The notes beneath the pieces are model-generated. The model was not told where the DNA came from. It searched no databases and worked only from the letters and a program-made list of their open reading frames with translations. From Ureibacillus thermosphaericus (GTDB lineage: Bacteria; Bacillota; Bacilli; Bacillales_A; Planococcaceae), in the NCBI RefSeq assembly GCF_012396605.1, contig NZ_JAAXPW010000002.1, forward strand, positions 62,001 through 126,000: a stretch of 64,000 bases of DNA, given 5' to 3'. This document shows, one piece after another, positions 46,209 to 55,359 of this stretch. Position 1 is the stretch's first letter. The number at the start of each line of letters is the position of its first letter. The position numbers and the translations under genes were made by a program.

Positions 46209-47570
46209 TTACTCTCCAATGTCTTTTACGATTTCATAGATATAATCAGCATTTAACCAATAACATTGCTTCGTAATCCACTGTCCATCAGGTAATTTTA
46301 CTTTGTCACTAGCATCTTTTCCTTTTGGACGAACATGAAGTACACCGTTGAAATTTGACTTAGGAAAGTTATTTTCTACGCCTTTCTTTGTTTGTTTCAA
46401 AATAACGCCTTCTTTTAAAACTCTCCTTATTTCCTTCCAATATTCAAATACTTCATTTTCAATCGTTTCAACTGGCATATGCCAAAGCTTAATACCTTTA
46501 AATCTAAGAACATTATTTTCATCGTATTGAAATACAACAAAGAGTATTTGTGTTTCTAAAAAGTAATTTCGAATAAAACTATTTTCCCAATTTTCCTCTA
46601 ATATTTCATAGAAATCAATATTCACAAAAGACATACTTTCCTTTGGACGACCATTTTGTTGTAAACGAACTGTTTTAAATTGAATATTTGCTTTTGCAAA
46701 CTCTGAAATTTTATCAAGTTTTGTTCTTTTGACACCAAGTAATGCACTTATTAAGTTCGGAACTGCAGCCCTATTTTTTGGATTGATTTTTATATTTAGT
46801 TTGTCCGCCATTTCTTGCATAGACATGCCAATATAAGGTGAGAACTTTTCATGAAGCAATTGTTCAATTGTTTTCTCTTTTAATTCATCAAAATTAGCGA
46901 ATTTTACCAGTTTTTCTTTTAAAATAATTTGTCTAACAAGAGCTGTCATATATGATGTTTTCAAAGAATAAGCCCTTTGCATGGCTGGAATATCACTGAA
47001 AGGTTGTTGTCTTAATGAATTTTTATTAGCCCCTTTGGTACAAGCACCTAAATATTGGGTATCACCTTCTGATAATTTATGCGCCTCTCCTGCACGAATT
47101 TTATTTACAATGTACTCCCAATCTTTTTTTATGATTTCTAAATCTTCTTCCGGAAACGTAAATAAAATAGTTTCTACAATACGATAGTCACCACGATCAA
47201 TATTCGGCTTCCATTCGTAAAACATTAGCAATAATTTATTGTTTTTTTCCCAAAAACTTGAGCTCCAAAAATCTTTTTGGACTTCTTCCATATAATTAAT
47301 TATGTTTAATACTAATCTTTCTTTAGCTGACAATGTTTTATTTTTATTTTGTTTAAAGGGGGTTACTTTCAATTCAATACCCAAATTAGAAAAATCTGCT
47401 TCAGCTTTAGAGTTTACCTCATATCCAAAAAAACTTTCTTCAATAATATTACCTAATGCACCAGTTGCCCCCTTCTTACTGAGACGATTATACTTATCAA
47501 TTTCCTTAAATGTTTTTCCCCTAGCTTGTTTTGCTTTTAAAAGTAGCTCTTCTTCATTAAAATATTTCAT
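46209..47570 (-). CDS. Sau3AI-type type II restriction endonuclease (MutH/Sau3AI family)
   Basis: A 453-residue endonuclease closely resembling Sau3AI, which cuts at GATC. The N-terminal MutH-like catalytic core is DFSNLGIELKVTPF: Asp59, Glu66, Lys68, corresponding to Asp64-Glu70-Lys72 of Sau3AI. Shared blocks include SAKERLVLNIINYMEE, CTKGANKNSLRQQP and the C-terminal DNA-binding repeat region ending WITKQCYWLNADYI. ATG at 47570 follows AGGTG; a longer frame to 47663 crosses the promoter palindromes. It is first in the operon, ahead of the nuclease-like protein and methyltransferase. Confidence 0.92.
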   Translation of the reverse strand: MKYFNEEELLLKAKQARGKTFKEIDKYNRLSKKGATGALGNIIEESFFGYEVNSKAEADFSNLGIELKVTPFKQNKNKTLSAKERLVLNIINYMEEVQKDFWSSSFWEKNNKLLLMFYEWKPNIDRGDYRIVETILFTFPEEDLEIIKKDWEYIVNKIRAGEAHKLSEGDTQYLGACTKGANKNSLRQQPFSDIPAMQRAYSLKTSYMTALVRQIILKEKLVKFANFDELKEKTIEQLLHEKFSPYIGMSMQEMADKLNIKINPKNRAAVPNLISALLGVKRTKLDKISEFAKANIQFKTVRLQQNGRPKESMSFVNIDFYEILEENWENSFIRNYFLETQILFVVFQYDENNVLRFKGIKLWHMPVETIENEVFEYWKEIRRVLKEGVILKQTKKGVENNFPKSNFNGVLHVRPKGKDASDKVKLPDGQWITKQCYWLNADYIYEIVKDIGE

Positions 47571-47590
47571 TCGCCATTCACACCTATTTA

Positions 47591-47654
47591 CTAAATGATA
47601 ATTTAGATTATTATTGTTTAAAGTATAACAAGGATGTTTTACATACATCCTTGT
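47591..47654 (-). promoter_or_regulatory. Promoter region of the restriction operon with two palindromes
   Basis: ACAAGGATGT (47628-47637) and ACATCCTTGT (47645-47654) are a perfect 10-bp inverted repeat; just downstream (minus strand) is a TATACT -10-like sequence. A second inverted repeat CTAAAT-GATA-ATTTAG lies at 47591-47606. They look like operator sites for a controller or for the methyltransferase. Confidence 0.5.
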
Positions 47655-47825
47655 TTCTAACAAACAATGTATTTTTACTCTTAATTTAAATTATAGCTGA
47701 AATATTCAGTTAATTAATAATATCTATTAACTCTAAAGTACATAAAAATTGCATTTAGTTTGATGGCTCATAATTTTACATGATGTATTATTCCTTTTTT
47801 AAAAGATGTAAAAATATATCTTTTC

Positions 47826-48272
47826 CTATCGAAAATTTTCTAGTAACTGAACAAACCTCCTATGACTCCCCACCATGTTTTCCGGCAAGTTGTTGCGTTT
47901 AAAGAAGCGGACTTCGAGGGTTTCGGAGGGTTGGCATTGCAGGGTTCCTTCGAATTCATTCGTATAAAATACCGCTGTAACGCTATAAAACTCATCGCCG
48001 TTTGGGGTTTTGGTGTAAAATTCCTTCCCTGAGAAAACGTGAAGGAGTTTTAAGTTTCGGATTTCCAAACCGATTTCTTCTCGCACTTCCCGCTCCGCCA
48101 CTTCTTCAAAGCTTTCCCCCAGCTCCATCAAGCCGCCTGGAAGTCCCCATCTACCTTCTGGCCGTTTTTGCAACAGCACTTCTCCTTTTTCGTTGCAGAT
48201 GATCACTACCGATCCCGGTAAAATTAACGGTTTTGTCCCAACATACTGTCTTAAAAATTTATAGTATTCCAT
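47826..48272 (-). CDS. Nudix hydrolase
   Basis: A 148-residue hydrolase. The Nudix box is complete: GGLMELGESFEEVAERE, then VREEIGL (G-x5-E-x7-REUxEExGU). The flanking segment LQKRPEGRWGLPGG is typical. It hydrolyses a nucleoside diphosphate derivative; substrate unknown. ATG at 48272 follows AGGAGAC; a GTG three bases earlier is closer to the site. Confidence 0.92.
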   Translation of the reverse strand: MEYYKFLRQYVGTKPLILPGSVVIICNEKGEVLLQKRPEGRWGLPGGLMELGESFEEVAEREVREEIGLEIRNLKLLHVFSGKEFYTKTPNGDEFYSVTAVFYTNEFEGTLQCQPSETLEVRFFKRNNLPENMVGSHRRFVQLLENFR

Positions 48273-48398
48273 CACATGTCTCCTGTTCGATTATTTCCAT
48301 TCCTATTTTTTTCTTGCATTTACGCTTATACCAACATGCCTTTTCTCTTATTGTGACCCTATTATCCCGTTTTGTGAAGTGATTGAGTTGCAATAAAA

Positions 48399-48422
48399 AA
48401 AGAGACGCTTTCGCATCTCTTT
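48399..48422 (-). terminator. Terminator of the malonate decarboxylase operon
   Basis: AGAGACGC (48401) pairs with GCATCTCT (48413-48420); minus-strand U-tract from AAAAAAA. Confidence 0.75.
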
Positions 48423-49054
48423 TATTGATTTACAAGTAATCGAATTTGATTTTCTACTGTCGTGCATAATTGAGGACCAAATGGCGTTCTTATCACAAAC
48501 CCTAATTTTTCGTGTTTTAAAAAGTCATGTAATAAAAACGCACCGACAGAAGCCAGTTCAACCTGTACGTCGACTCTTCGCTCCAACGTTTTTAAAAACT
48601 TCCCTACTTCTACTAGCAATTCCCTATCTATTGCATCCATATAAATGCATACGTCAATATCGCTTCTTTCTGTCGTCACCGAAATACCCGTTGCGAGCTC
48701 AAATCCGACGCTTCCAGTCGGCCCCCATCGTAAGTTGAATTGTTCAAAAGCCTGTTTTATTTTTTTCAAAGTGGGAAGATGTATTTCATTGGTATATCCT
48801 TCAATTCGATCCACTAATTCAATAGGTGTCATCACTTCTACAATACGGCTTTTATGAATAAACGTTCCGAAGCGCTGTTCTCTTGTATTACCGCGTAAAC
48901 CGATTGGAACCATATCGTCCATAATGGGCATTCTTCTGACTACCCCATAGTTTTTCGCTGCAGGTGCATTAAACACCCAATCTGGAATTGGAGTCGTTTT
49001 TTCGAGAACAGCAATGCTTTCAAATTTCACAATATCATGTACCTTTATTTCCAT
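48422..49054 (-). CDS. mdcG: Malonate decarboxylase holo-ACP synthase (phosphoribosyl-dephospho-CoA transferase)
   Basis: A 210-residue nucleotidyltransferase-fold enzyme that moves the 2'-(5''-phosphoribosyl)-3'-dephospho-CoA group onto a serine of MdcC. The motif GPTGSVGFELATG and the metal-binding SDIDVCIY (Asp-x-Asp) are visible, as in MdcG. It is the last gene of the operon and its start overlaps the end of mdcDE. Confidence 0.9.
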   Translation of the reverse strand: MEIKVHDIVKFESIAVLEKTTPIPDWVFNAPAAKNYGVVRRMPIMDDMVPIGLRGNTREQRFGTFIHKSRIVEVMTPIELVDRIEGYTNEIHLPTLKKIKQAFEQFNLRWGPTGSVGFELATGISVTTERSDIDVCIYMDAIDRELLVEVGKFLKTLERRVDVQVELASVGAFLLHDFLKHEKLGFVIRTPFGPQLCTTVENQIRLLVNQ

Positions 49055-50730
49055 TGTGCCTCAATCATCTCTCTTACTTTAATAGAAGCTGCTCTGCCGC
49101 CGTTTTTAGCAATTTCAGATGTTAATCGGCAAGATAAATCTCGATCATTGTGCTTTTGAATGTCGTGATATGCGTCGATAATAGCATCCATTAACACCTT
49201 TTTGTCATCATCATTTGGATTTTTCCCATTTACCCCATCCAGCAATTGATAGAGTGCTCCAAGCTTTTGGAATGATTGGATATCATAAGCCATCGCCGGA
49301 ACTTCCTTCGCTGCTTCATCCAGTTCTTCAATGGAACGCATCGTGATGATTGCCGCTGATTTTTTCGACATCACATGGACGTTGACGCCATCATCATATA
49401 AAGCAATTAAGCGATTCCCTTGCATGCCGTGGGATAAGAACGCCCCGGAAATCGCATTTCCAACAATCGCCGTCACAATTGGATGCCCCGCAAGTCTCGC
49501 TGTTGCATAAGCATCGATTGCCGCGGAACAAGCCAAATAAAGGCCGAGCAATTCTTCATGATAACCAAAGGCTTGGCTTGGTACATCGACAATTGGAATA
49601 ATTAGTCGTTTTTCGGCCGCATCGCAGTCCTCATCAATCGCCTGCTGCACATATTTTGCGATGGTCCATCCTTCCAATAAACCAACTTCCCCTTTACGAG
49701 CACGGTAATAAATGTTTTCTGGATTTGGCACAACCGCAATGACTCGCGCTTTGATGCCATTTATCGTTGTATCTGCTACTAATACCGATGGAACTTCACT
49801 AATGGATGGTTTGCCATTCGTCAATAAGTTGAACCACTTTCTTCCTGTGCTTTCTACAACTTCTGTTGGAACTGGCAATTCTGTATCTTGAATTTCTGTG
49901 TCTGTCGCTAACAATTCCCTTGCGACTTCTGGCAATATTCTTTCTTCTAATGTACAAGATTTATATAAGGATAAATAATGATCAATTTGTTTTGTTCTAT
50001 TTTTGAATTCAATTTCTCCGTTCCAAACGCTCAAAATCGCTTCTTTAAAGTTTTGTACATCATCTTCTACTAAAATATCAATCAATCCAGCTTCTTTACG
50101 AGCTGCTCCACCAATCATTTTCCATATTAATGGATTGTTTCTGGAATCCAGTTCTCGAATTCCCGCTTCTTGCTGGATGACTTCCGGTCCATTCATTCCT
50201 AAACGGCCTTCCCGCGTCATAATCAATGCACTGCATAATCCTGCTGTTAAGGACATGCCACCAAAAGATCCGATTTTTCCTGGAATGATGCCAACAACAG
50301 GCACATACTCGCGCAATTCCACGATGGCCGCACTAATTTCCGCAATAGAGAGCAAGCCGTAATTTGCTTCTTGCAAACGCACTCCACCTGTATCGTAAAT
50401 GATAATAGGATATATTCTATTGCCCTTCTTGCATTCTTTTAAGATTTTTTCCAATGTACCTGCGAATTTGGCTCCCGACACTTCTCCAATTCCGCCGCCT
50501 TGGAATTTTCCTTCAATGGAAATCACGACGGCATCATTGCCATTCAGTTTTCCTTTGACAATAATCATGCCATCATCAAATTGTGGTACGATGTTTTGTT
50601 TTTCCAAGTGCGGAGACCCAAATCGATCAAAAGGGCCTAATATTTCATAAGCGCTTCCTTGGTCCAGTAGCTGGAATGCTCTTTCCCGCGCTAAACTTTC
50701 TACTAAACTATTCGTCATAACCTTTACCAT
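49045..50730 (-). CDS. mdcDE: Malonate decarboxylase beta/gamma fusion (MdcD-MdcE)
   Basis: A 561-residue protein joining two crotonase-fold carboxylase subunits that are separate proteins in Klebsiella and Acinetobacter. The N-terminal half (about 1-280) carries the MdcD signature GKFQGGGIGEVSGAKFAGTL and MTREGRLGMNGPEVIQQEAG; the C-terminal half (about 310-560) is MdcE (YRARKGEVGLLEGWTIAKYV, and SHGMQGNRLIALYDDGVNVH). Together they decarboxylate malonyl-S-ACP. ATG at 50730 follows GGAGG; it overlaps the end of mdcC by 23 bp. Confidence 0.93.
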   Translation of the reverse strand: MVKVMTNSLVESLARERAFQLLDQGSAYEILGPFDRFGSPHLEKQNIVPQFDDGMIIVKGKLNGNDAVVISIEGKFQGGGIGEVSGAKFAGTLEKILKECKKGNRIYPIIIYDTGGVRLQEANYGLLSIAEISAAIVELREYVPVVGIIPGKIGSFGGMSLTAGLCSALIMTREGRLGMNGPEVIQQEAGIRELDSRNNPLIWKMIGGAARKEAGLIDILVEDDVQNFKEAILSVWNGEIEFKNRTKQIDHYLSLYKSCTLEERILPEVARELLATDTEIQDTELPVPTEVVESTGRKWFNLLTNGKPSISEVPSVLVADTTINGIKARVIAVVPNPENIYYRARKGEVGLLEGWTIAKYVQQAIDEDCDAAEKRLIIPIVDVPSQAFGYHEELLGLYLACSAAIDAYATARLAGHPIVTAIVGNAISGAFLSHGMQGNRLIALYDDGVNVHVMSKKSAAIITMRSIEELDEAAKEVPAMAYDIQSFQKLGALYQLLDGVNGKNPNDDDKKVLMDAIIDAYHDIQKHNDRDLSCRLTSEIAKNGGRAASIKVREMIEAQWK

Positions 50731-51019
50731 TTCCACTCACCTCCACTGCTTGTGCCAAACGAAGGGAAACGATTCCCGGTGTTGCCCCGAAATCGTTAAT
50801 CGTAATGCGGGCTGAAACATCATTTAGGCTGACAAAACGCTCGATGACTTTTTTCCACGTATCTTGGAAGCCCGTAATCCCAGTACGAATTTCAAATACT
50901 GCTTGATTATCATCAGTCGGTTCCACAAGCACTTCCAAATCGCCTGATCCGACAACGCCAACATGGGCTCGATTTGTAATTTTCTTTGTCGCTGGAAATG
51001 AATATGTGAACTTCTCCAC
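50708..51019 (-). CDS. mdcC: Malonate decarboxylase acyl carrier protein (delta subunit)
   Basis: A 103-residue carrier protein that bears the prosthetic group. It begins EKFTYSFPATKKITNRAHVG; the attachment region VGSGDLEVLVEP contains Ser25, the expected modified residue. The start is GTG at 51019 after GGGGAGAGG. It overlaps mdcDE at its end and lies 17 bp after mdcB's end region (mdcB ends at 51037). Confidence 0.92.
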   Translation of the reverse strand: MEKFTYSFPATKKITNRAHVGVVGSGDLEVLVEPTDDNQAVFEIRTGITGFQDTWKKVIERFVSLNDVSARITINDFGATPGIVSLRLAQAVEVSGNGKGYDE

Positions 51020-51036
51020 TCTACCTCTCCCCTTTT

Positions 51037-51882
51037 TTAAGTGGTTGTGACAACTTCCATTTGATGTGCATATTGCGTTTGACAAATTTTATAGATATAA
51101 ATGGTAGCGGCTAGTAAGTCAGCGCTCCCTCCTGGCGATAAGTGCCGCTTCACAAATTGCTCATTCATATCTTCCAGTTCTTCTAAATTCCCATTATTCA
51201 GAACTTTCTTGGCGTACCGTTTGGCAAATATTAAACCTTCCATTCCGCCACGGTGCAATAGGCACGTATCATCTAAATTTGCCATTAGCGCTAGTAACGC
51301 TCTGAACTTTGCAATTTCATAATTATAACGTTGTAACGATGACTTAAATTCCGGCAAACTGTAATGGCGAATGTGGGGAAAAGCCAGTTGTGCCTCTGCC
51401 TTCGCACCCAAAACTCCATATTTTTGAATCGCCTTCATGCCATTAGTTCGTTGAAAGGGAATAAATCGATCTTCGTATCGCGCAATTTCTCCCGCAGTAA
51501 AACAAAGGGTTTCTTCATCGCACGCTCCGCAATGGATGGCTGCTGCGGCTGTAATTAATCCAAGCGACCAAATGGCTCCTTTATGGGTGTTGACGCCCTT
51601 TGTCACTTGAAACATCCTCATTTCGCCTTGTCTACCAATCTCACCGATTCTTTCCCGCAAATATTGAGAAGGCTTTTCACCATATGACTCAAAGGCCATT
51701 TGATAGAAGGTTTCTCGTAAACTTTGCGCTGACTCAATCATCATGTGATACGTTAAATCATCATGTGAACCTTGGTCATTTCGGTCCACAAGCCCAGGTT
51801 TGGGAGTTAGCGATACTTCTTCAATGAGTGAGGAAACTGCTAATTCAGCTAATGTGGATGATAATTGGTATGCATCAATCAC
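51037..51882 (-). CDS. mdcB: Triphosphoribosyl-dephospho-CoA synthase
   Basis: A 281-residue CitG/MdcB-type enzyme that makes the prosthetic-group precursor from ATP and dephospho-CoA. Signatures: LTPKPGLVDRNDQGSHDDLT, KGVNTHKGAIWSLG and LLHRGGMEGL. GTG at 51882 follows GGGGAG four bases upstream. Frames farther upstream (to 51996) overlap the end of mdcA and have no start site. Confidence 0.92.
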   Translation of the reverse strand: MIDAYQLSSTLAELAVSSLIEEVSLTPKPGLVDRNDQGSHDDLTYHMMIESAQSLRETFYQMAFESYGEKPSQYLRERIGEIGRQGEMRMFQVTKGVNTHKGAIWSLGLITAAAAIHCGACDEETLCFTAGEIARYEDRFIPFQRTNGMKAIQKYGVLGAKAEAQLAFPHIRHYSLPEFKSSLQRYNYEIAKFRALLALMANLDDTCLLHRGGMEGLIFAKRYAKKVLNNGNLEELEDMNEQFVKRHLSPGGSADLLAATIYIYKICQTQYAHQMEVVTTT

Positions 51883-51898
51883 TTGTCTCCCCCTCTCC

Positions 51899-53557
51899 TT
51901 ACCAACTGCGGAATCTAGCTGGTGGGTTGTACAATCCTCCTGACCATTGCACGAGTTCATCAATATTTTTAGCGGCAAGCAATGAACGTTTGGCATCAGA
52001 ACGGCGAATTCCTAAGTCTTCAGGCATTGCAATAAGCCCTTTCTCTCGCAATTTTTCAGTTGATTTCGGATTATGCTCCATACCAATCGGTGTTACCCCT
52101 GCAATCGCCGCAATCATTTCTCGTCTTTCAGCCATACTATCTGATTTGTAAAGGTAAGCAATTCCTTCCTCCGTCACAATATGTGTTACGTCTTCTCCAT
52201 AAATCATCACTGGCGCCACTCGTAGCTTTGCCTGATCTTTCACATGAATAGCATCAAGAGATTCAACAAATACTGGCTTGTTTGCTTCTTGGAATGTTTC
52301 AGCCACTTGCACGACTAACTTTTTGCCTCTTGCCAGCGGATCATCAGAAGTTTTGAGATTATACCAAGCATCTGTTGCGTGTCTTCGTCCACCAGGGTTA
52401 TGCCCCATATTCGGTGCTCCACCATAGCCGGCCACTCGCCCTCTCGTTACAGTGGATGAATTTCCTAAAGCATCCATTTGCAAAGTGGAGCCAATAAATA
52501 AATCCACTGCATATTGGCCAGCTAGTTGGGCTAAAGTTCGGTTTGAGCGAAGACTGCCATCTTTTCCTGTGAAGAAAATGTCTCTTCTTGCTTCAATATA
52601 CTTTTCCATCCCTAACTCGCCGCCGAAACAATAGACGCTCTCTACCCATCCAGACTCAATTGCTGGAATCAGTGTTGGGTGGGGATTCAAAACCCAGTTC
52701 GTACAGATCTTCCCTTTTAACCCTAATGATTCACCGTACGTTGGCAACAGCAATTCCACAGCGGCTGTATTAAAGCCGATACCATGGTTTAACGATTTAA
52801 CCCCATGCTTTTCGTAAATGCCGCGAATAATCATCATTGCTTGTAAAATTTGAATATCGGTGATGTGTCTCGGGTCTCTCGTAAATAACGGTTCCAGTTC
52901 ATAAGGTTCATCTGCCACAACCACAAAATCCACCCATGAACTTGGAATATCAACACGAGGCAACTCATCGACAATTTCATTTACTTGCACAATGACAATG
53001 CCGTCACGGAACGCAGTAGCTTCTACTAATGTGGGCGTTTCTTCTGTATTTGGGCCAGTATAAAGATTTCCGTATCGATCTGCCTTATCTGCTGCAACAA
53101 GAGCCACTTGCGGAATTAAGTCTACAAACAATCGCCCATAAAGCTCGATATACGTATGCAAGTCGCCTAATTCAATTTTTCCATCTTCTATCATTTGAGC
53201 GATGCGAAGGCTTTGTGGACCCGCATAGGAAAAATCTATTTTTCTAGCAATTCCATATTCAAATAAATCTAAATGTTCTGGTCTTGAAATGCTGGAAATA
53301 ATCATGTGCAAATCGTGAACTTTTTTCGGATCTACTTGCACTAAAGATTTCGATAAAAACGAAGCTTGTTTTTGGTTATTTCCTTCCAGTACAACTCGAT
53401 CGCCAGGTTTTATTAACCGCTCCAATACTTCCACAATACGCTTGGTCGGAATAATCACTCCGTCAACCAGACCTTGGACGCTTTCGATGGTTTTCTTTTT
53501 CGCTTCGACTCTTGTAGTCCAAGATTTCCTTTCCATTTCCACCTTTGAAATCACCAT
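51899..53557 (-). CDS. mdcA: Malonate decarboxylase alpha subunit (malonate:ACP transferase)
   Basis: A 552-residue acyl-carrier transferase that exchanges acetyl-S-ACP and malonate. Typical MdcA segments: ERLIKPGDRVVLEGNNQKQA, TDIQILQAMMIIRGIYE, LQMDALGNSSTVTRGRVAGY and APNMGHNPGGRRHATDAWYN. ATG at 53557 follows AGGGGTG six bases upstream. It is the second structural gene, after mdcH. Confidence 0.94.
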   Translation of the reverse strand: MVISKVEMERKSWTTRVEAKKKTIESVQGLVDGVIIPTKRIVEVLERLIKPGDRVVLEGNNQKQASFLSKSLVQVDPKKVHDLHMIISSISRPEHLDLFEYGIARKIDFSYAGPQSLRIAQMIEDGKIELGDLHTYIELYGRLFVDLIPQVALVAADKADRYGNLYTGPNTEETPTLVEATAFRDGIVIVQVNEIVDELPRVDIPSSWVDFVVVADEPYELEPLFTRDPRHITDIQILQAMMIIRGIYEKHGVKSLNHGIGFNTAAVELLLPTYGESLGLKGKICTNWVLNPHPTLIPAIESGWVESVYCFGGELGMEKYIEARRDIFFTGKDGSLRSNRTLAQLAGQYAVDLFIGSTLQMDALGNSSTVTRGRVAGYGGAPNMGHNPGGRRHATDAWYNLKTSDDPLARGKKLVVQVAETFQEANKPVFVESLDAIHVKDQAKLRVAPVMIYGEDVTHIVTEEGIAYLYKSDSMAERREMIAAIAGVTPIGMEHNPKSTEKLREKGLIAMPEDLGIRRSDAKRSLLAAKNIDELVQWSGGLYNPPARFRSW

Positions 53558-53570
53558 TATGAACACCCCT

Positions 53571-54491
53571 TTATTGATTTGACATGACGTATAAACAATC
53601 GTCTATTCCATTCATTGTGACAGACATCGTTTGAACGAGAGGAAATGCTTGTTGGGCTAACTTCGATAAAACATTTCCTGGTGGCATTTCAATCATACAT
53701 TTTGCTCCCATCTCATATAGCAAGTTGACAGCATCATGCCATCGAACCGGATAACAAATGCTTTTTGCTAAGTCTTCTTTTACCGCATCAGCCGTCGTTA
53801 ATAATCTTGAATTGATATTGCTAGAAATCGGAATTTTCGGATTTTTTAGCTCACAATTATCCAGTTCCTTTTTTAGCTCTTCACTTACCTGTTGAAACAA
53901 CGGACAGTGTGAAGGAGTCGATACATTTAGCAGATGTGCTGATGTGGCACCATTGGCTTTCACATATTCGATGACTCGTTCTAAACCCTTGATAGAACCA
54001 GACAGGGTGATTTGGGTTGGCGCATTTCGGTTAGAGACATATACCGGTTCTTTTTCATCGAATAGCTCGTTAACGATTTCGGATAGTTTATATTCATCTA
54101 ATCCTAATACAACAGCCATTCCGTATCCCAAATCATAGGCTTTTTCCATGAGTTCGCCTCGTTTTGTGACTAACTTTAATGCTGTTTCAAATGAAATAAC
54201 ACCTGAAGCTACAGCAGCTCCAAATGCGCCAACAGAATGGCCCGCAACAAAATCAGGGATTAACCCATTTTTTTCAAACACTTTCAATGCACTGACAGAA
54301 GCAATTAATAAACATTGTTGCACCGCCTTAGTTGATGAGAGAGCTTCTTTTGTATGCAATGAATCAATTGAAATATTTAATATTTCTTCGCTTTCTTTTA
54401 AGATTTCTTTTACGGCTGGATCTTCAGGTAAATCATAGAGCATTCCTTCGTATTGAGAACCTTGCCCTGGAAAGAGAAAAGCACTTTTCAA
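53571..54491 (-). CDS. mdcH: Malonate decarboxylase epsilon subunit (malonyl-CoA:ACP transacylase)
   Basis: A 306-residue malonyltransferase of the FabD type. FLFPGQGSQYEGML at the N-terminus and the nucleophile elbow GHSVGAFGAA (near residue 90) are clear; the distal His region is PSHCPLFQQV. It primes the ACP during activation of the complex. TTG at 54491 follows GGAGG by six bases. First structural gene of the operon, 14 bp after the regulator. Confidence 0.92.
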   Translation of the reverse strand: MKSAFLFPGQGSQYEGMLYDLPEDPAVKEILKESEEILNISIDSLHTKEALSSTKAVQQCLLIASVSALKVFEKNGLIPDFVAGHSVGAFGAAVASGVISFETALKLVTKRGELMEKAYDLGYGMAVVLGLDEYKLSEIVNELFDEKEPVYVSNRNAPTQITLSGSIKGLERVIEYVKANGATSAHLLNVSTPSHCPLFQQVSEELKKELDNCELKNPKIPISSNINSRLLTTADAVKEDLAKSICYPVRWHDAVNLLYEMGAKCMIEMPPGNVLSKLAQQAFPLVQTMSVTMNGIDDCLYVMSNQ

Positions 54492-54505
54492 TATAAGCCT
54501 CCTCT

Positions 54506-55165
54506 CTAGAATAAAATTTTACTAACATTGGTAATTACATCTTCCGTATGTTTGCGAAGCAGTGAAATAAATTCTTCTACTCTATTTTCTTTCAAAAATT
54601 CATACATTTTTTGATGCTCATTTTTCGAGTTTTCTACTGCTTCCGTTAATGAAAAGTGAATGCTTTGAATTCGAATAAGAGGAAGGCTGATTTTACTATA
54701 CACTTCTTCTAATACGGAACTTTCGCTAAATTTGATGAGCGTATAGTGATATGCGTAGTTAAGATATACGTATTGCAGTCGGTTGCAACAGTCATCCATT
54801 TCATCCAAAATAAGCTTCAATTCTTTTAATAAATCTTGTTTTTTATGTGGATCTCGAATTTTTTTCGCTGATAATAGCTCGATATTATTTCGAATATCTA
54901 ATAAATCTTGTATTTCAGATAGTGTATACCCTTTGACAAAAGCACCTTTTCTTGGAATTCTTTCAATTAATCCTTCTGTTGTGAGCAAATAAATCGCTTC
55001 TCTAACTGGAGAGCGGCTGATGTTAAACAATTCGGCATAAGTGCTTTCAACAATTTTATCCCCCGGTTTTAGTTCCCCTTTTAATATTTGCTCGATGATT
55101 TTTTCTGCAACCATTCTTGATAATGCGTTATCTGATGGATAATTAATAAAAAATTCCATGTTCAT
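54506..55165 (-). CDS. GntR family regulator (FCD domain) of malonate genes
   Basis: A 219-residue regulator with a winged helix (VESTYAELFNISRSPVREAI then GLIERIPRKGAFVKGYT) and an FCD effector domain of six or so helices (LLDIRNNIELLSAKKIRDP). It is the first gene of the mdc operon and divergent from madL, so malonate or malonyl-CoA is the probable effector, as in MdcY of Acinetobacter. The start is one of several ATGs near 55165. Confidence 0.9.
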   Translation of the reverse strand: MNMEFFINYPSDNALSRMVAEKIIEQILKGELKPGDKIVESTYAELFNISRSPVREAIYLLTTEGLIERIPRKGAFVKGYTLSEIQDLLDIRNNIELLSAKKIRDPHKKQDLLKELKLILDEMDDCCNRLQYVYLNYAYHYTLIKFSESSVLEEVYSKISLPLIRIQSIHFSLTEAVENSKNEHQKMYEFLKENRVEEFISLLRKHTEDVITNVSKILF

Positions 55166-55218
55166 CACTTCTCTATTCTATATTCTATATTCTGTATTTT
55201 TTCTCTTTTTAGAATATA

Positions 55219-55228
55219 CAGTCGACTG
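55219..55228. promoter_or_regulatory. GntR operator-like palindrome, mdc side
   Basis: CAGTCGACTG, a perfect 10-bp palindrome inside ATATACAGTCGACTGTGTAC, upstream of the regulator gene. Confidence 0.75.
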
Positions 55229-55306
55229 TGTACATAAATCATAATATAGGAAATGCATATTTTCAATCGAAAATTCAATTTTTTTCTATTTATTTCAATT
55301 TTGTTC

Positions 55307-55335
55307 TTGATTTATTTCATTCTGTGAAATATGAT
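55307..55335 (+). promoter_or_regulatory. Promoter of madLM
   Basis: -35 TTGATT (55307-55312), 17-bp spacer, -10 TATGAT (55330-55335). The operator palindrome begins 14 bp farther on, so a bound repressor would block initiation or escape. Confidence 0.7.
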
Positions 55336-55349
55336 ATCTTACAAATATA

Positions 55350-55359
55350 CAGTCGACTG
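55350..55359. promoter_or_regulatory. GntR operator-like palindrome, mad side
   Basis: A second identical CAGTCGACTG in the context ATATACAGTCGACTGAATAT, near the expected start of the madL transcript. Confidence 0.75.
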
